From Chryseobacterium sp. SORGH_AS_0447 (GTDB taxonomy: Bacteria > Bacteroidota > Bacteroidia > Flavobacteriales > Weeksellaceae), in the NCBI RefSeq assembly GCF_030818695.1, contig NZ_JAUTAR010000001.1, positions 796,001 through 860,000 of the forward strand: 64,000 nt of DNA, read 5' to 3'. The first letter of the stretch is position 1; the number at the start of each line of letters is the position of its first letter. Below are positions 1-9,755 of this stretch, in pieces. The notes beneath the pieces are model-generated. The model did no database searches. It was not told the DNA's origin and saw only the letters and a list, made by a program, of their open reading frames with translations. The position numbers and the translations under genes were made by a program.

Positions 1-710
1 CGCTGAAATCTATTCTGCCGGGCATTACCTTTATCAACAACAGCATCCTGGAAAAGGTTTTCCAAACTGATTTTCCGGTGCTGGAACTGTCTTTCTGGTC
101 CCTGTTTGTGGAGGTGAAATTTTATATTATTTTCGGTGCACTTTACTTTTCATTCAATAGAAATGTGGCTTTGGGAGGGATTTTTTTAATCTATCTTTCG
201 GCGCTTGGCTTACAGCTTTTGTGTTTAGGGAATGTTTTGCATGAAACATCCTGGATGAAAATCTACATCGGCTCCTTTATTCATTTCGGGTGGTTTGCTG
301 CCGGTGCGCTTGCTTATATCTATTTTTACAACAGGGAAAAGAAATACCTATGGATGATTGTAGTTACAATGGCCTGTTCGCTTCTTTATGTTATTAAGTT
401 CCAGGATCCGATCATGCTGGTGTATCTGGTCGTGCTTTCCCTTATCTTTTACTTTGCACTTTTCCATAAAAGCTTTGGGGCTATTTTCTCAACCCGGTTT
501 TTTAAATTTGTCGGTTTTATAAGTTATCCATTGTATTTGCTTCATGAGAATATGCTGGTCGCACTGATTATCAAGTTGAACCATCACTTTTCCCAGATTC
601 CTTATTTTTTGCTTCCTGTTATTTCGTGCATCTTCATTGGAGGTCTGGCCAGCATTGTGGCTTATATCCTGGAGCCGGCTTTTCAAAAAGGGTTAAAAAA
701 AATCATATAA
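1..710 (+). CDS. Acyltransferase family 3 membrane protein, 3' part only
   Basis: The reading frame is open to the first base of the window, so this is the C-terminal part (about 235 residues) of a gene that starts upstream; the ATG at 78 is internal. The stretch SFWSLFVEVKFYIIFG is the usual WSLxVExxFY signature of the acyltransferase-3 family (OatA/WecH-like O-acetyltransferases of polysaccharides or peptidoglycan), and the end has the family's SYPLYLLHE motif. About six hydrophobic helices are visible. The N-terminal catalytic His region lies outside the window, so activity and substrate cannot be judged. A 390-base gap separates it from the next gene. Confidence 0.75.
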   Translation, partial: LKSILPGITFINNSILEKVFQTDFPVLELSFWSLFVEVKFYIIFGALYFSFNRNVALGGIFLIYLSALGLQLLCLGNVLHETSWMKIYIGSFIHFGWFAAGALAYIYFYNREKKYLWMIVVTMACSLLYVIKFQDPIMLVYLVVLSLIFYFALFHKSFGAIFSTRFFKFVGFISYPLYLLHENMLVALIIKLNHHFSQIPYFLLPVISCIFIGGLASIVAYILEPAFQKGLKKII

Positions 711-1100
711 CATCTTATCACCTACCTTTTAATCCTGACGGCTTTTGGTTGAGATATACCATACATAAACAAATTAAATTACAGAAATTCTCAAAACTTT
801 ATTCAACATCAAGTGATATCAGGCAGTAGTATTTAGCATTGCCTTCATAGTATTATTTATACTATCTATGAATTTTTACTATTAATATTTAGTAAAATCG
901 TTTAAACACATGATCAATGTATTAAAAAATAATGTATTTTCGTATCGCTTTAGTTTAAAAAAATAATTTTTCATTGATAATTGAATACTTTTAATGCGCC
1001 TTACGTTCTAAATGCAATATGTATTAATTATTTATAAAATAAATTGATTTTTTTTGACAAGGGTTTAAATGTTGTATAAGTATACACAAAGTTTAAAGAA
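711..1100. other. AT-rich intergenic region without a gene
   Basis: I see no credible coding sequence here. The stretch is strongly AT-rich and presumably holds the end of the acyltransferase transcript and the promoter of the large secreted protein at 1101. No clear TAnnTTTG motif and no strong terminator hairpin stand out. Confidence 0.5.
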
Positions 1101-4100
1101 ATGGAAAAGTCAATTAAAAATGTGGCGGCAATTTTATGCTGCCTGGTTACGCATGGTATCTACGCCAAGGAGAGCGTAGGAGAGAAGAAGTCCGGCTATT
1201 TTGAGATGTCACGGAGAATATATTTCAAAACATCGGATTCATTACTTAAACCTTTAATTACAGACAAAAAACAAATCAGTGTTGAAAAAAAATCTACTAT
1301 TTCGAATGAAAATAACCTTATTAATTCAACCGGGAAGGCTGCAGTAGACTGGACCAAGGCACCGAACAGCTATATTTTTGTTCCTACGGAAGAAAACGAC
1401 GGACTTTATATTCCGGTAAGAAAGGCATATGCGATGTGGGAACAGGACAAGTTGATGGGCGGATCAGCAATTCCAAGCGGAAAGATTACTGCTGATGTTT
1501 TATGGGAAGATGTTCATGGCTTAATAAAATCCGGATCCGGATACAATTTAGAAGTCGTAGATGCCGGGCAAAATGCTAAAATTAAAATTCCTATAAACAA
1601 AGCCAAAAAAGGAAATGCCGTGGTTGCTTTCCGGGTAAATGGCCAAATCTACTGGTCATGGCATATCTGGGTAACCGATGATCCTTCCAACGGATCTAAA
1701 TATAAAAGCTATTCCGAGATAAAAAGACAAAGAGCTGATGGAGTTATTGAGGCGATTCCGGATTCCGACTGGGGCTGGATGGACCGTAACCTTGGTGCCG
1801 TAAGCGCTTCCATCACAGCAAACGACTGGAACAGGAACGGAGGACTGCTATACCAATGGGGAAGAAAAGATCCTCTGCCGCCGTTGGTATACCGTGGAAA
1901 TGATTTCTATGAGGTTTCCGGAACGGCGGGAAGAGTAAGACACCGCGGTGCCAAAAATTTTACCGGTGCTACAAATTTTGATAATCTTAGAAAATTCGTG
2001 TTGCTTTCTAATGCAACGATTGCAAACAACCTTCAACTTGCCGTAAGAAATCCGCTAAGCCTCATCTATGTAAATAAAGATGATAATTCCGGACCTGCGT
2101 ATTACAACAATAATACAAACCTTATGGTGAACTGGTTTGGGAGAATGCCGGGGCTTAACGATAGCAAATTACCTGAACTTAATTTATGGTCGGATAATGC
2201 ACAGGGAAGGGTAAATACAAATTATAATGCTGACGATGCCGGTGCACCGTACAGAAATAAATCTTCTTACGATCCGTGTCCGAACGGATGGAGGGTTCCT
2301 TCCGTACTGGTGGCTAACCTGGCTTCCGGAAGTTATGTAGATGATATCCGGGTAGATTATTCGCCATTTGGAGTACGTACGAATACCCCTAAAAATGTTT
2401 TTGAATCCAATAATTATCATATTATAAAGCCTACGGATTCCGGTGTGCCGAGTTTCATGATGAATTTTAAACTGTACCCTAATTTTGGCTTTGACCTTTC
2501 CAATGCAGGAGGATTTAATATGGGAATATTCCCTGGAACAGGAGGAATCTCGATTCTGGCACATCAGGGGCAGTATACAGATCAGCACCAGGTGGCGTTA
2601 TGGACTGCTACAATGCCCAAGTTCTTTGATACGACTCCGGCCGTAAGCGCAAGGGCTCTTTTCATGATTCCGGACAAGCAACAGACAGATGTGCCTGATC
2701 CGAACCAGCCGAATGTAAAAGGAAGATACTGGTACTTCCCGTTAGCTTCTGCCAATACATCGGATGCCAATGCCTGCCGTTGTATCAAAGATCCGCTTTA
2801 TATTGTTAATGATTACGATTTCCCAACCGAATATATTGTTGCTGAAACCAATTATACGGAGGGTCTAAATAATCCAAATACGTATCAGGTAGTAAAAAAC
2901 ACCTCTGCTTTTACGGTTGAAATTCCGGTAAGCAAAGCGTTCTCCGTGCAAAGCGAGCTATTGAATAATAGAGATATCCTTAATGCGCCCAATTTTAACG
3001 ATCTTAAAGCCAATGTGCTTTGGACAACCAATACAAGTTTGGTTAATACGGTAACAGTTGTAAATCCTTCCCCAGGATCATTGGATGCCATTTCGACATC
3101 AAAAATATCGGTTGCCATCAATCCGAATCAGAGTGGAAATGCAGTGGTAACCCTGCATAACGGAAGTATTTCAAATCCGGTATACTGGTCTTGGCATATC
3201 TGGGTAACGGATACGGCTGTCGGTTCTTATAATTATACTACCGAACTTCCGGTATCTTCCGTTACGAATTATGTAAATTACATTCCGAAAGGCGATAATA
3301 TTTTTGAAACGGAATTTATGGACCGTAATTTAGGAGCGACCGATGCATTCCCTGTTGTTGCAAATCCATTGACGCCAACTACGGCAGAACTGGCGAAGAT
3401 CAAGGCTTCTACAGGTCTTCATTACCAATGGGGAAGAAAAGATCCGCTTCCGGTATTCCAGTACGCGGATGACCGTGCCTCTTTTTCCGTGTTTTTAGGT
3501 GCAGCTACAGCAACCGGAACCTTAAATTATACGACGCTGACCAACGCAGCTTATAACAATATGTCTGGAAGTTATATCGTGCCTTACAACACCTACACAA
3601 ATTCTGCAAACGCCAATGTATCATCAACGGATAAAGTTTCAGATAAGGTGGCGAAAGTATTATCATATTCTGTAAGAAATCCTTTAGTGTATATGATCCC
3701 GAGTACTTTTGCACCATATAACAGTACAACACCGGTATATACGAATGGAACCGACTGGTTGGCAAATGAGCCTAATCTGGCACCTGACCGTTGGGGAAGA
3801 GGCGGTAAAAAATCACCTTTTGATCCGTGTCCGGCGGGCTGGAGGATTCCTGACCTTACCGGAGTTGCACCGGGGGGACAGGATTTCGGATTTACCCCGT
3901 ATTATAAAAAAGATAAGATCGTAACCACGGCCTACAGCGTGATCAACGATTATCTGGGCGTAAGGGTTAGAAGAAGTTCTTCTGCGAGTTATACAATCGG
4001 CTATACTTTCAATGATTCATCTTACAGAATAGGTAATTATCCGAATTCAGGATCGCGTGGCTCAAGAAGTGTAACAACCAATCAGTCTGCTTCGGGAACT

Positions 4101-4613
4101 TATAACTTTATCAATTATCAGTATCCGGGAATATGGACGGCTGCTCTTAATTCAAACTATATCGGAAGACCGATCAATGTTTTGTTTGACGCTGCTGCTT
4201 CAGCCAACCGTATGATTGCTTTCCACGATAACAATGATCCGTACTTCGGAATGAACTGCCGTTGCGTAAAGATTAAATACGATGTTAATGGAAATGAAGA
4301 AGGAGTAATTCCAAAACTTCAGATCACAGCTTTACCAGCTACGGCACCTGCTGCACGTTTAAGTTCGGATGAGGTTCAGGCGGTTAAGAAAGAGAAAGTG
4401 TCCTTTTTCCCAAATCCGGTGAAAAATGATTTGTATATTAAGACCAATGATAATAGAGAAGGATATTATTATCAGGTTTACAACATGTCCGGACAGCTTG
4501 TAAAATCAGGAAAGTTTGAAAACAATAAAACGGATCTTTCTACCCTAACTTCCGGTGCTTATCTTTTAAGAATTAATGATTCTAAAGAAATTGTAAAGAT
4601 TATCAAGGAATAG
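1101..4613 (+). CDS. Large secreted two-repeat protein with T9SS type A sorting tail
   Basis: A 1170-residue protein with an N-terminal signal peptide ending near ...THGIYAKES. It consists of two diverged copies of a roughly 510-residue unit: YWSWHIWVTD occurs near residues 184 and 695, MDRNLGA and YQWGRKDPLP recur in both, and DPCPNGWRVP (residue 391) is matched by DPCPAGWRIP (residue 908). The DPCPxGWR signature is that of the Fibrobacter succinogenes major paralogous domain. The last 70 or so residues (FFPNPVKNDLYI ... SGAYLLRI) are a Por secretion tail, which directs export through the type IX system and removal of the tail at the surface. SprA and a PorG-like protein of that system are encoded in this window. 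Function of the repeat unit is unknown; adhesin-like or surface-layer roles are guesses. Confidence 0.85.
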   Translation: MEKSIKNVAAILCCLVTHGIYAKESVGEKKSGYFEMSRRIYFKTSDSLLKPLITDKKQISVEKKSTISNENNLINSTGKAAVDWTKAPNSYIFVPTEENDGLYIPVRKAYAMWEQDKLMGGSAIPSGKITADVLWEDVHGLIKSGSGYNLEVVDAGQNAKIKIPINKAKKGNAVVAFRVNGQIYWSWHIWVTDDPSNGSKYKSYSEIKRQRADGVIEAIPDSDWGWMDRNLGAVSASITANDWNRNGGLLYQWGRKDPLPPLVYRGNDFYEVSGTAGRVRHRGAKNFTGATNFDNLRKFVLLSNATIANNLQLAVRNPLSLIYVNKDDNSGPAYYNNNTNLMVNWFGRMPGLNDSKLPELNLWSDNAQGRVNTNYNADDAGAPYRNKSSYDPCPNGWRVPSVLVANLASGSYVDDIRVDYSPFGVRTNTPKNVFESNNYHIIKPTDSGVPSFMMNFKLYPNFGFDLSNAGGFNMGIFPGTGGISILAHQGQYTDQHQVALWTATMPKFFDTTPAVSARALFMIPDKQQTDVPDPNQPNVKGRYWYFPLASANTSDANACRCIKDPLYIVNDYDFPTEYIVAETNYTEGLNNPNTYQVVKNTSAFTVEIPVSKAFSVQSELLNNRDILNAPNFNDLKANVLWTTNTSLVNTVTVVNPSPGSLDAISTSKISVAINPNQSGNAVVTLHNGSISNPVYWSWHIWVTDTAVGSYNYTTELPVSSVTNYVNYIPKGDNIFETEFMDRNLGATDAFPVVANPLTPTTAELAKIKASTGLHYQWGRKDPLPVFQYADDRASFSVFLGAATATGTLNYTTLTNAAYNNMSGSYIVPYNTYTNSANANVSSTDKVSDKVAKVLSYSVRNPLVYMIPSTFAPYNSTTPVYTNGTDWLANEPNLAPDRWGRGGKKSPFDPCPAGWRIPDLTGVAPGGQDFGFTPYYKKDKIVTTAYSVINDYLGVRVRRSSSASYTIGYTFNDSSYRIGNYPNSGSRGSRSVTTNQSASGTYNFINYQYPGIWTAALNSNYIGRPINVLFDAAASANRMIAFHDNNDPYFGMNCRCVKIKYDVNGNEEGVIPKLQITALPATAPAARLSSDEVQAVKKEKVSFFPNPVKNDLYIKTNDNREGYYYQVYNMSGQLVKSGKFENNKTDLSTLTSGAYLLRINDSKEIVKIIKE

Positions 4614-4748
4614 AATAAGAATTAATAATTCTCTAAGGAGAAATAAAACAGCAATTAAGTTAAATTCATTATTTTTGAATATTAAAATGATGAAACAACC
4701 CAAAGCTGTTTTGTTTCTCTTTTTTTTGTTCCAATTTCAAAACACATT

Positions 4749-5897
4749 ATGAGGCTAGACAAAGTCGTACCGTATTTTAACATTAAAATTTTTATTTACT
4801 TTTTAATTGCAGTAACGGCTGTCTACACACTTGCTTTTACCTATTATTACAATTTTAAAGATGACGGGTATATTCTTGCCGACTGGCTTATCAATTACCA
4901 GGATGGCGGATTCAAACGGAGAGGATTGTCCGGAAGCTTCTTTTTTTTACTACAGGATCTTACAGGCTTAAGTCTGAATTACCTGGTATATGCTGTCCAA
5001 TTTCTTATTATTTCAGGGTTTTTCTGGCTGTATACAAAGCTGATCCGTTATAAGATAACCGATCTTCTATATCTGTCGCTTCTCTTATCGGCCCTTGGTT
5101 TTGTAGGATTACTCAATACTGTAACCTATGTGGGAAAAAAAGAATTTATCGTTTTCCTGCTTTTTACATGGTTTGTATATCTTCTGGATCGGAATAAGCT
5201 TACGAAAAATAGAGAATATGTTTTCTGCATAGCGCTTTTTATAACTACTTTTCTCCATGAAGTCGTTTTATTTTATGTGCCTTATTTTGCCATCGCATTA
5301 TATCTGAAAACAGGAAGATTTAAATTTAAAAGATATATTAAATATTTTGTGGCGGTTGGTATTCCTACGGTGTTCATCCTGCTGCTTGGAAAAAATGTTA
5401 ATGAAGGAATGTCGCTGCAGATTCTGGCAGAAAGAGGTGTGCATCCGACGTACGGAATTTTTTACTGGAATATTAACGAAAGAGAATATATAAGACAGCA
5501 CAGCAGCGAATATGTTTTGTATCTGCTCAGTTTGGCAATTAGTATTTTTCATATTGGATATTATTTAAAATTTCTAAAAGACCGAAAGATTTTATCTATA
5601 CTTCTGATTGGTACATTTTTATTTTCTCTTCCATTATTTTATTTAGCCATCGACTGGGGAAGATGGATGTATATCCACATGATGCTGATGATCATACTTT
5701 TTGCCCTGCTGCTAAGGAACGGACAGTCTGTATGCGCATTTGAAAAAATTAGAGTAAATACAAAATTCTACATTACACTGTTCATCATTATTTTCTCTTT
5801 GCTTTACAGGGTGGAGATGTCCGGAAAGGGCTTCACGTTCGAAGGGATTCTATACAGGATCTTCATTGCACCCGTAGAATTGCTAAATAAAATGTGA
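4749..5897 (+). CDS. Polytopic membrane protein of unknown function
   Basis: A 382-residue protein with about nine or ten hydrophobic helices and no signal peptide other than the first helix. A soluble stretch after helix 1 (DDGYILADWLINYQDGGFKRRG) and conserved-looking charged loops recall polysaccharide polymerase or GT-C-type proteins, but I do not recognise a diagnostic motif. It stands alone between the T9SS substrate and topA. The protein at 23182 has a similar size and layout (first helix, then an acidic/aromatic loop), and the two could belong to the same broad class of envelope enzymes. No function is assigned. Confidence 0.6.
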   Translation: MRLDKVVPYFNIKIFIYFLIAVTAVYTLAFTYYYNFKDDGYILADWLINYQDGGFKRRGLSGSFFFLLQDLTGLSLNYLVYAVQFLIISGFFWLYTKLIRYKITDLLYLSLLLSALGFVGLLNTVTYVGKKEFIVFLLFTWFVYLLDRNKLTKNREYVFCIALFITTFLHEVVLFYVPYFAIALYLKTGRFKFKRYIKYFVAVGIPTVFILLLGKNVNEGMSLQILAERGVHPTYGIFYWNINEREYIRQHSSEYVLYLLSLAISIFHIGYYLKFLKDRKILSILLIGTFLFSLPLFYLAIDWGRWMYIHMMLMIILFALLLRNGQSVCAFEKIRVNTKFYITLFIIIFSLLYRVEMSGKGFTFEGILYRIFIAPVELLNKM

Positions 5898-5926
5898 TTC
5901 GAAAAAGCTATCTGATAAAAAAACTT

Positions 5927-5934
5927 TACTTTTG
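5927..5934 (+). promoter_or_regulatory. -7 promoter element for topA
   Basis: TACTTTTG matches the Bacteroidota -7 consensus TAnnTTTG and lies 14 bases before the ATG of topA at 5949. A clear -33 TTG at the expected distance is not seen, so this is a one-box call. Confidence 0.5.
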
Positions 5935-5948
5935 CAAAAATTTTTAGA

Positions 5949-8522
5949 ATGTCGAAAAATTTAGTAATCGTCGAATCACCGGCAAAAGCAAAAACTATTC
6001 AGAAGTATTTAGGCAAGGATTTCGATGTGAAATCCAGCTTCGGTCATATCCGGGATCTGCCTAAAAAAGGAATGGGAATTGACCTGTCGACCTTTAATCC
6101 GGATTACGAAGTTTCTGCCGACAAAAAGAAATTGGTAACCGAGCTGAAGGCTGCTGTGAAGAAAGCCGACATGGTATGGCTGGCTTCCGATGAGGACCGC
6201 GAAGGAGAAGCGATTGCCTGGCACTTGGCAGAAGAATTGAAATTAAAGCCTGAAAACAGGAAAAGAATTGTTTTTCACGAAATTACAAAAAATGCCATTC
6301 TAAAATCAATTGAAAACCCGAGAGATATTGATCAGAACTTAGTGAATGCCCAACAGGCCAGAAGAGTACTGGACAGGATTGTAGGTTTTGAAATGTCTCC
6401 GGTTCTCTGGAAAAAAGTAAAGCCGGGATTATCTGCCGGTAGAGTACAGTCGGTAGCTGTACGGCTAATTGTGGAAAGAGAAAAGGAAATCCGCGAGTTT
6501 GTACCGAAAGCCAGTTTCAAACTGGATGGGATTTTCCTGAATAAGGCCGGACAGGAAATTTCAGCAAAACTTAAAAAAGATTTCGACAAGGAACAGGACG
6601 CTGAAAAATTTCTGGAACAGTCGAAAACTGCCGAATTCAAAGTTTTAAATGTTGAAACCAGGCCGGGAACCCGTTCTGCATCCGCTCCTTTTACCACTTC
6701 CACTTTACAGCAGGAAGCTTCTTCAAGATTAGGATATAACGTAACCAATACCATGCGTCTTGCTCAAAGGCTGTATGAAGAAGGGTATATTACGTATATG
6801 AGAACAGACTCGGTAAACCTTTCCCAGGAAGCTATTGAAGGAGCAAAAAAACAAATTGTCTCAGAATACGGTGCAGAATATTCCGCACCGAGAAACTATA
6901 CCACCAAGTCCGCTTCTGCACAGGAAGCCCACGAAGCCATCCGTCCGACGGATTTTGCCGTAAAAAGTATTGGTGATGCTCAGCTTAACAGGCTGTATCA
7001 GTTAATTTACAGAAGAACACTGGCCTCCCAGATGGCCAATGCCAAAATTGAAAAAACCGTTATCGAAATCGGCAATGCAAAGCTTCCCCAGCATTTTGAA
7101 GCGCAGGGAGAGGTTATTATCTTCGACGGTTTCCTGAAAGCTTACGGGATTGTAAAAACTGAAGATGAAGATGAGGAAAACAATGAAAAATTACTTCCGA
7201 AAGTAAAAGTCGGAGAAATTTTAGAGTATAAAAAAATCACAGCAACTGAAAAATTCACAAGGCCAAGTGCAAGATATACGGAAGCCGGACTGGTAAAGAA
7301 GTTGGAAGAACTGGGAATCGGGCGTCCTTCAACATATGCACCGACCATCCAGACCATCCAGAACCGTGAGTACGTAGATAAAAGAGAAATTGAACCACAA
7401 ACAAGAGAGGTGGTGAAAATTTCTCTGGCAAAAGACACCATTAAAAAAGAAGTCCTTGAAGAGAAATTTGGAGGGGATAAAAATAAATTCGTCCCTACGG
7501 ATACCGGGGAAGTCGTGAGTGATTTCCTTACCGATAATTTCAAAGAAATCCTGGATTACGGTTTTACGGCAAGAGTAGAGGAAAGCTTCGACGAAATTGC
7601 AAACGGCGACCAGAAATGGAAGCAGATGATGACGGATTTCTACTCCAAATTCCACCCAAGAATTGAAGATGTGGAAGAAAATGCAGACCGTGCCACAGGA
7701 GACCGATTGTTAGGGGTTGATCCGAAAACCGGAAAAAACGTTCACGCCAGAATCGGAAGGTTCGGAGCTATGATCCAGATCGGAGAAACGGATGATGAAG
7801 AAAAGCCGATTTTTGCTTCTCTGATGACGGGACAGAATATTGCTACCATCACTTTTGAAGAAGCATTGGAGCTGTTTAGGCTTCCGTTTGACCTGAAAGA
7901 AGTAGACGGGCAACCTGTTTCTGTAGGTGTCGGAAGATTCGGGCCTTATGTGAAGTGGGGGGAAACTTTCATCAGTATTCCCAAAGGGGAAGATCCGCTT
8001 TCGGTAGACCAGAAGCGTGCGGAAGAGATCATCAACGAGAAGAAAATTGCCGATGCACCGATTGCTACTTACAAAGGTGAACCTGTAACCAAAGGAAGCG
8101 GCAGATTTGGACCATTTATCAAATACAAGGATATTTTCGTCAATGTTCCTAAACGGTACGATTTTGAGAACCTTTCCCAAAGCGATATCAATGAACTGAT
8201 CGATGCCAAGCTTGAAAAAGAAGCCAACCGCTACATCCAGCAGTGGGAAAAAGAAAAAATTTCCATCGAAAACGGAAGATGGGGACCCTTCGTAAAATTC
8301 GGAAAAGCGATGTTTAAAATTCCAAAAAAAGCGGATGAGACCAAATACGAAGCCGACGAGCTAAAAGAGGTTTCCCTGGATGAGGTGAAAAAATGGATTA
8401 CCGATCAGGACCCTAAAGCGTTTGCCGAAAAGAAAAAACCTGCAGCAAAGAAAGCAACTGCAGCTAAAAAAACAACAGCAGCAAAGAAGCCGGCGGCGAA
8501 AAAACCGTCAGCAAAAAAATAA
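5949..8522 (+). CDS. topA: DNA topoisomerase I (type IA)
   Basis: 857 residues. The protein starts with the Toprim signature (NLVIVESPAKAKTIQKYLG), followed by the acidic DEDREGEAIAWHL motif that binds magnesium. The catalytic tyrosine is Tyr283 in EGYITYMRTDS. It relaxes negative supercoils by cutting one strand through a 5'-phosphotyrosine link. After the core come several C-terminal repeats of the form GRFGPxxK/GRWGPFVKFG (topoisomerase C-terminal repeats; zinc-finger cysteines are absent, as is usual in this phylum), then a Lys/Ala-rich tail of about 30 residues that probably binds DNA. Single gene with its own promoter and terminator. Confidence 0.97.
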   Translation: MSKNLVIVESPAKAKTIQKYLGKDFDVKSSFGHIRDLPKKGMGIDLSTFNPDYEVSADKKKLVTELKAAVKKADMVWLASDEDREGEAIAWHLAEELKLKPENRKRIVFHEITKNAILKSIENPRDIDQNLVNAQQARRVLDRIVGFEMSPVLWKKVKPGLSAGRVQSVAVRLIVEREKEIREFVPKASFKLDGIFLNKAGQEISAKLKKDFDKEQDAEKFLEQSKTAEFKVLNVETRPGTRSASAPFTTSTLQQEASSRLGYNVTNTMRLAQRLYEEGYITYMRTDSVNLSQEAIEGAKKQIVSEYGAEYSAPRNYTTKSASAQEAHEAIRPTDFAVKSIGDAQLNRLYQLIYRRTLASQMANAKIEKTVIEIGNAKLPQHFEAQGEVIIFDGFLKAYGIVKTEDEDEENNEKLLPKVKVGEILEYKKITATEKFTRPSARYTEAGLVKKLEELGIGRPSTYAPTIQTIQNREYVDKREIEPQTREVVKISLAKDTIKKEVLEEKFGGDKNKFVPTDTGEVVSDFLTDNFKEILDYGFTARVEESFDEIANGDQKWKQMMTDFYSKFHPRIEDVEENADRATGDRLLGVDPKTGKNVHARIGRFGAMIQIGETDDEEKPIFASLMTGQNIATITFEEALELFRLPFDLKEVDGQPVSVGVGRFGPYVKWGETFISIPKGEDPLSVDQKRAEEIINEKKIADAPIATYKGEPVTKGSGRFGPFIKYKDIFVNVPKRYDFENLSQSDINELIDAKLEKEANRYIQQWEKEKISIENGRWGPFVKFGKAMFKIPKKADETKYEADELKEVSLDEVKKWITDQDPKAFAEKKKPAAKKATAAKKTTAAKKPAAKKPSAKK

Positions 8523-8540
8523 ATTAATTATTTTAAATAT

Positions 8541-8567
8541 AAAAGCACAGATTCGGTCTGTGCTTTT
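8541..8567 (+). terminator. Intrinsic terminator of topA
   Basis: AAAAGCACAG and CTGTGCTTTT form a perfect 10-bp stem around a 7-base loop, followed by a T-rich stretch, 19 bases after the topA stop. Confidence 0.85.
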
Positions 8568-8599
8568 ACTTTTTACCATTGGTTGAAGGTTATCTGCAA

Positions 8600-8632
8600 A
8601 ACTTTGTCAAAGTTTCAAACTTTGACAAAGTT
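8600..8632. repeat. 33-base perfect palindrome
   Basis: Left arm 8600-8615 (AACTTTGTCAAAGTTT) is exactly complementary to 8617-8632 around a single C. Each arm is itself nearly palindromic (ACTTTGTCAAAGT). It lies between the topA terminator and the promoter of the next gene. It could be a protein-binding site or a member of a dispersed AAACTTTG-type repeat; similar text (GTGACAAACTTTGAAC) occurs after the 23S gene near 30020. Confidence 0.8.
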
Positions 8633-8652
8633 ATTAAGCCGCCAACTTTTTG

Positions 8653-8660
8653 TATGTTTG
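8653..8660 (+). promoter_or_regulatory. -7 promoter element for the arginase-family gene
   Basis: TATGTTTG matches TAnnTTTG and lies 21 bases before the ATG at 8682, just after the palindrome, which could therefore act as an operator. Confidence 0.45.
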
Positions 8661-8681
8661 CGGAAATAATGCGGAGTAAAT

Positions 8682-9752
8682 ATGGATTTCGAAGATTTTA
8701 TCATTTCACCCAGAAATTTCAGAACGGAAAGTTGGCAGATCGGTGCCCGGATTACAAAAGAGATCAAGGAAGACAGCATCGTCCTTCTCTTTGTTTCGGA
8801 TTATAGAGGAGCGGATGGTGATGCGGAAGTTCAGGATTTTACTGGGATAAGAAATGAATTTTATAGATTGTCGCAGCTGGATTTTGAAATTCCTATTGTT
8901 GATCTTGGCGACCTGGTTTCAGGGAAATCGGTCCAGGACTCCCATTACATTCTACAGGAAGTTTTATCAGCCTGTCATCACAAAAGAGCGATTCCCGTTA
9001 TTGTAGGCGGTTCCAATGATTTTTCATTTTCGCTTTTTTCAGCATTAAATTTATTTACGAAAAGCATCAATTATACCCAGATCAGCAATATTATTTCTCT
9101 GAAGCAGGGGGAAACCATTAATGAACATACTTTTTTAAGCAAAATCTTCGGAGCGAAGGATTTTTCCATCAAGAATTATCATCATTTAGGTTATCAGAAA
9201 CACCTGAATGAAGCGGATTCCGTAAGGCTGATTAAAGAAGTGGAGTTTGATATCATCCGCCTGGCAGAAATGATGAATTCTACGGAGAAAACAGAACCTT
9301 TTTTCCGGAAAGCAGATTTGGTAACAGTGAACTGTGATGCTATTGAAAGCTTCGGCGAACCGTTTTCGATGAATCCGCAGGTAAACGGCCTGAACAGAAG
9401 AGAAGTCTGTGCCTACATGAAAGAGATCGGATTAAGCGAAAATCTTAAGTCTGTGGGCATATTTAATTATAATATTTATTCCGAAAATCAACTGAATCAT
9501 CAGCTGCTTGCCCAGATGATCTGGTACCTCATCGAGGGAATCAACATTCAGCGGTCTCATCCCAAAGAAAGACATTATGAAGTATTCTATGTATTGGTTG
9601 ATGAAAGGCAGTATGCTTTTAAACGCGATACCTTCAGCAACCTTTGGTATTTCGGGGATGATGAGAATATAGAAAACTGCATTCCGTGCTCAAGAAAAGA
9701 CTTCGATGAAGCTAAAAAAGGCTGGCTGAACGCACGGCTGACGAAAAATTAA
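8682..9752 (+). CDS. Arginase/formimidoylglutamase-fold protein, metal site degenerate
   Basis: 356 residues with the length and general layout of the ureohydrolase (arginase, agmatinase, formimidoylglutamase) family. Where active members have GGDHS, this protein has VIVGGSNDFSFS (about residue 109). The position of the Mn-binding DAHxD has no such motif (NIISLKQGE), and SxDxDxxDP is replaced by VTVNCDAIES. Most metal ligands therefore appear lost, and a catalytic role is doubtful; a structural or regulatory role is possible. The TAA is followed three bases later by the ATG of the glycosyltransferase at 9756, so the two are probably cotranscribed. Start chosen at the ATG just after the promoter-like TATGTTTG. 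Confidence 0.7.
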   Translation: MDFEDFIISPRNFRTESWQIGARITKEIKEDSIVLLFVSDYRGADGDAEVQDFTGIRNEFYRLSQLDFEIPIVDLGDLVSGKSVQDSHYILQEVLSACHHKRAIPVIVGGSNDFSFSLFSALNLFTKSINYTQISNIISLKQGETINEHTFLSKIFGAKDFSIKNYHHLGYQKHLNEADSVRLIKEVEFDIIRLAEMMNSTEKTEPFFRKADLVTVNCDAIESFGEPFSMNPQVNGLNRREVCAYMKEIGLSENLKSVGIFNYNIYSENQLNHQLLAQMIWYLIEGINIQRSHPKERHYEVFYVLVDERQYAFKRDTFSNLWYFGDDENIENCIPCSRKDFDEAKKGWLNARLTKN

Positions 9753-9755
9753 TGT

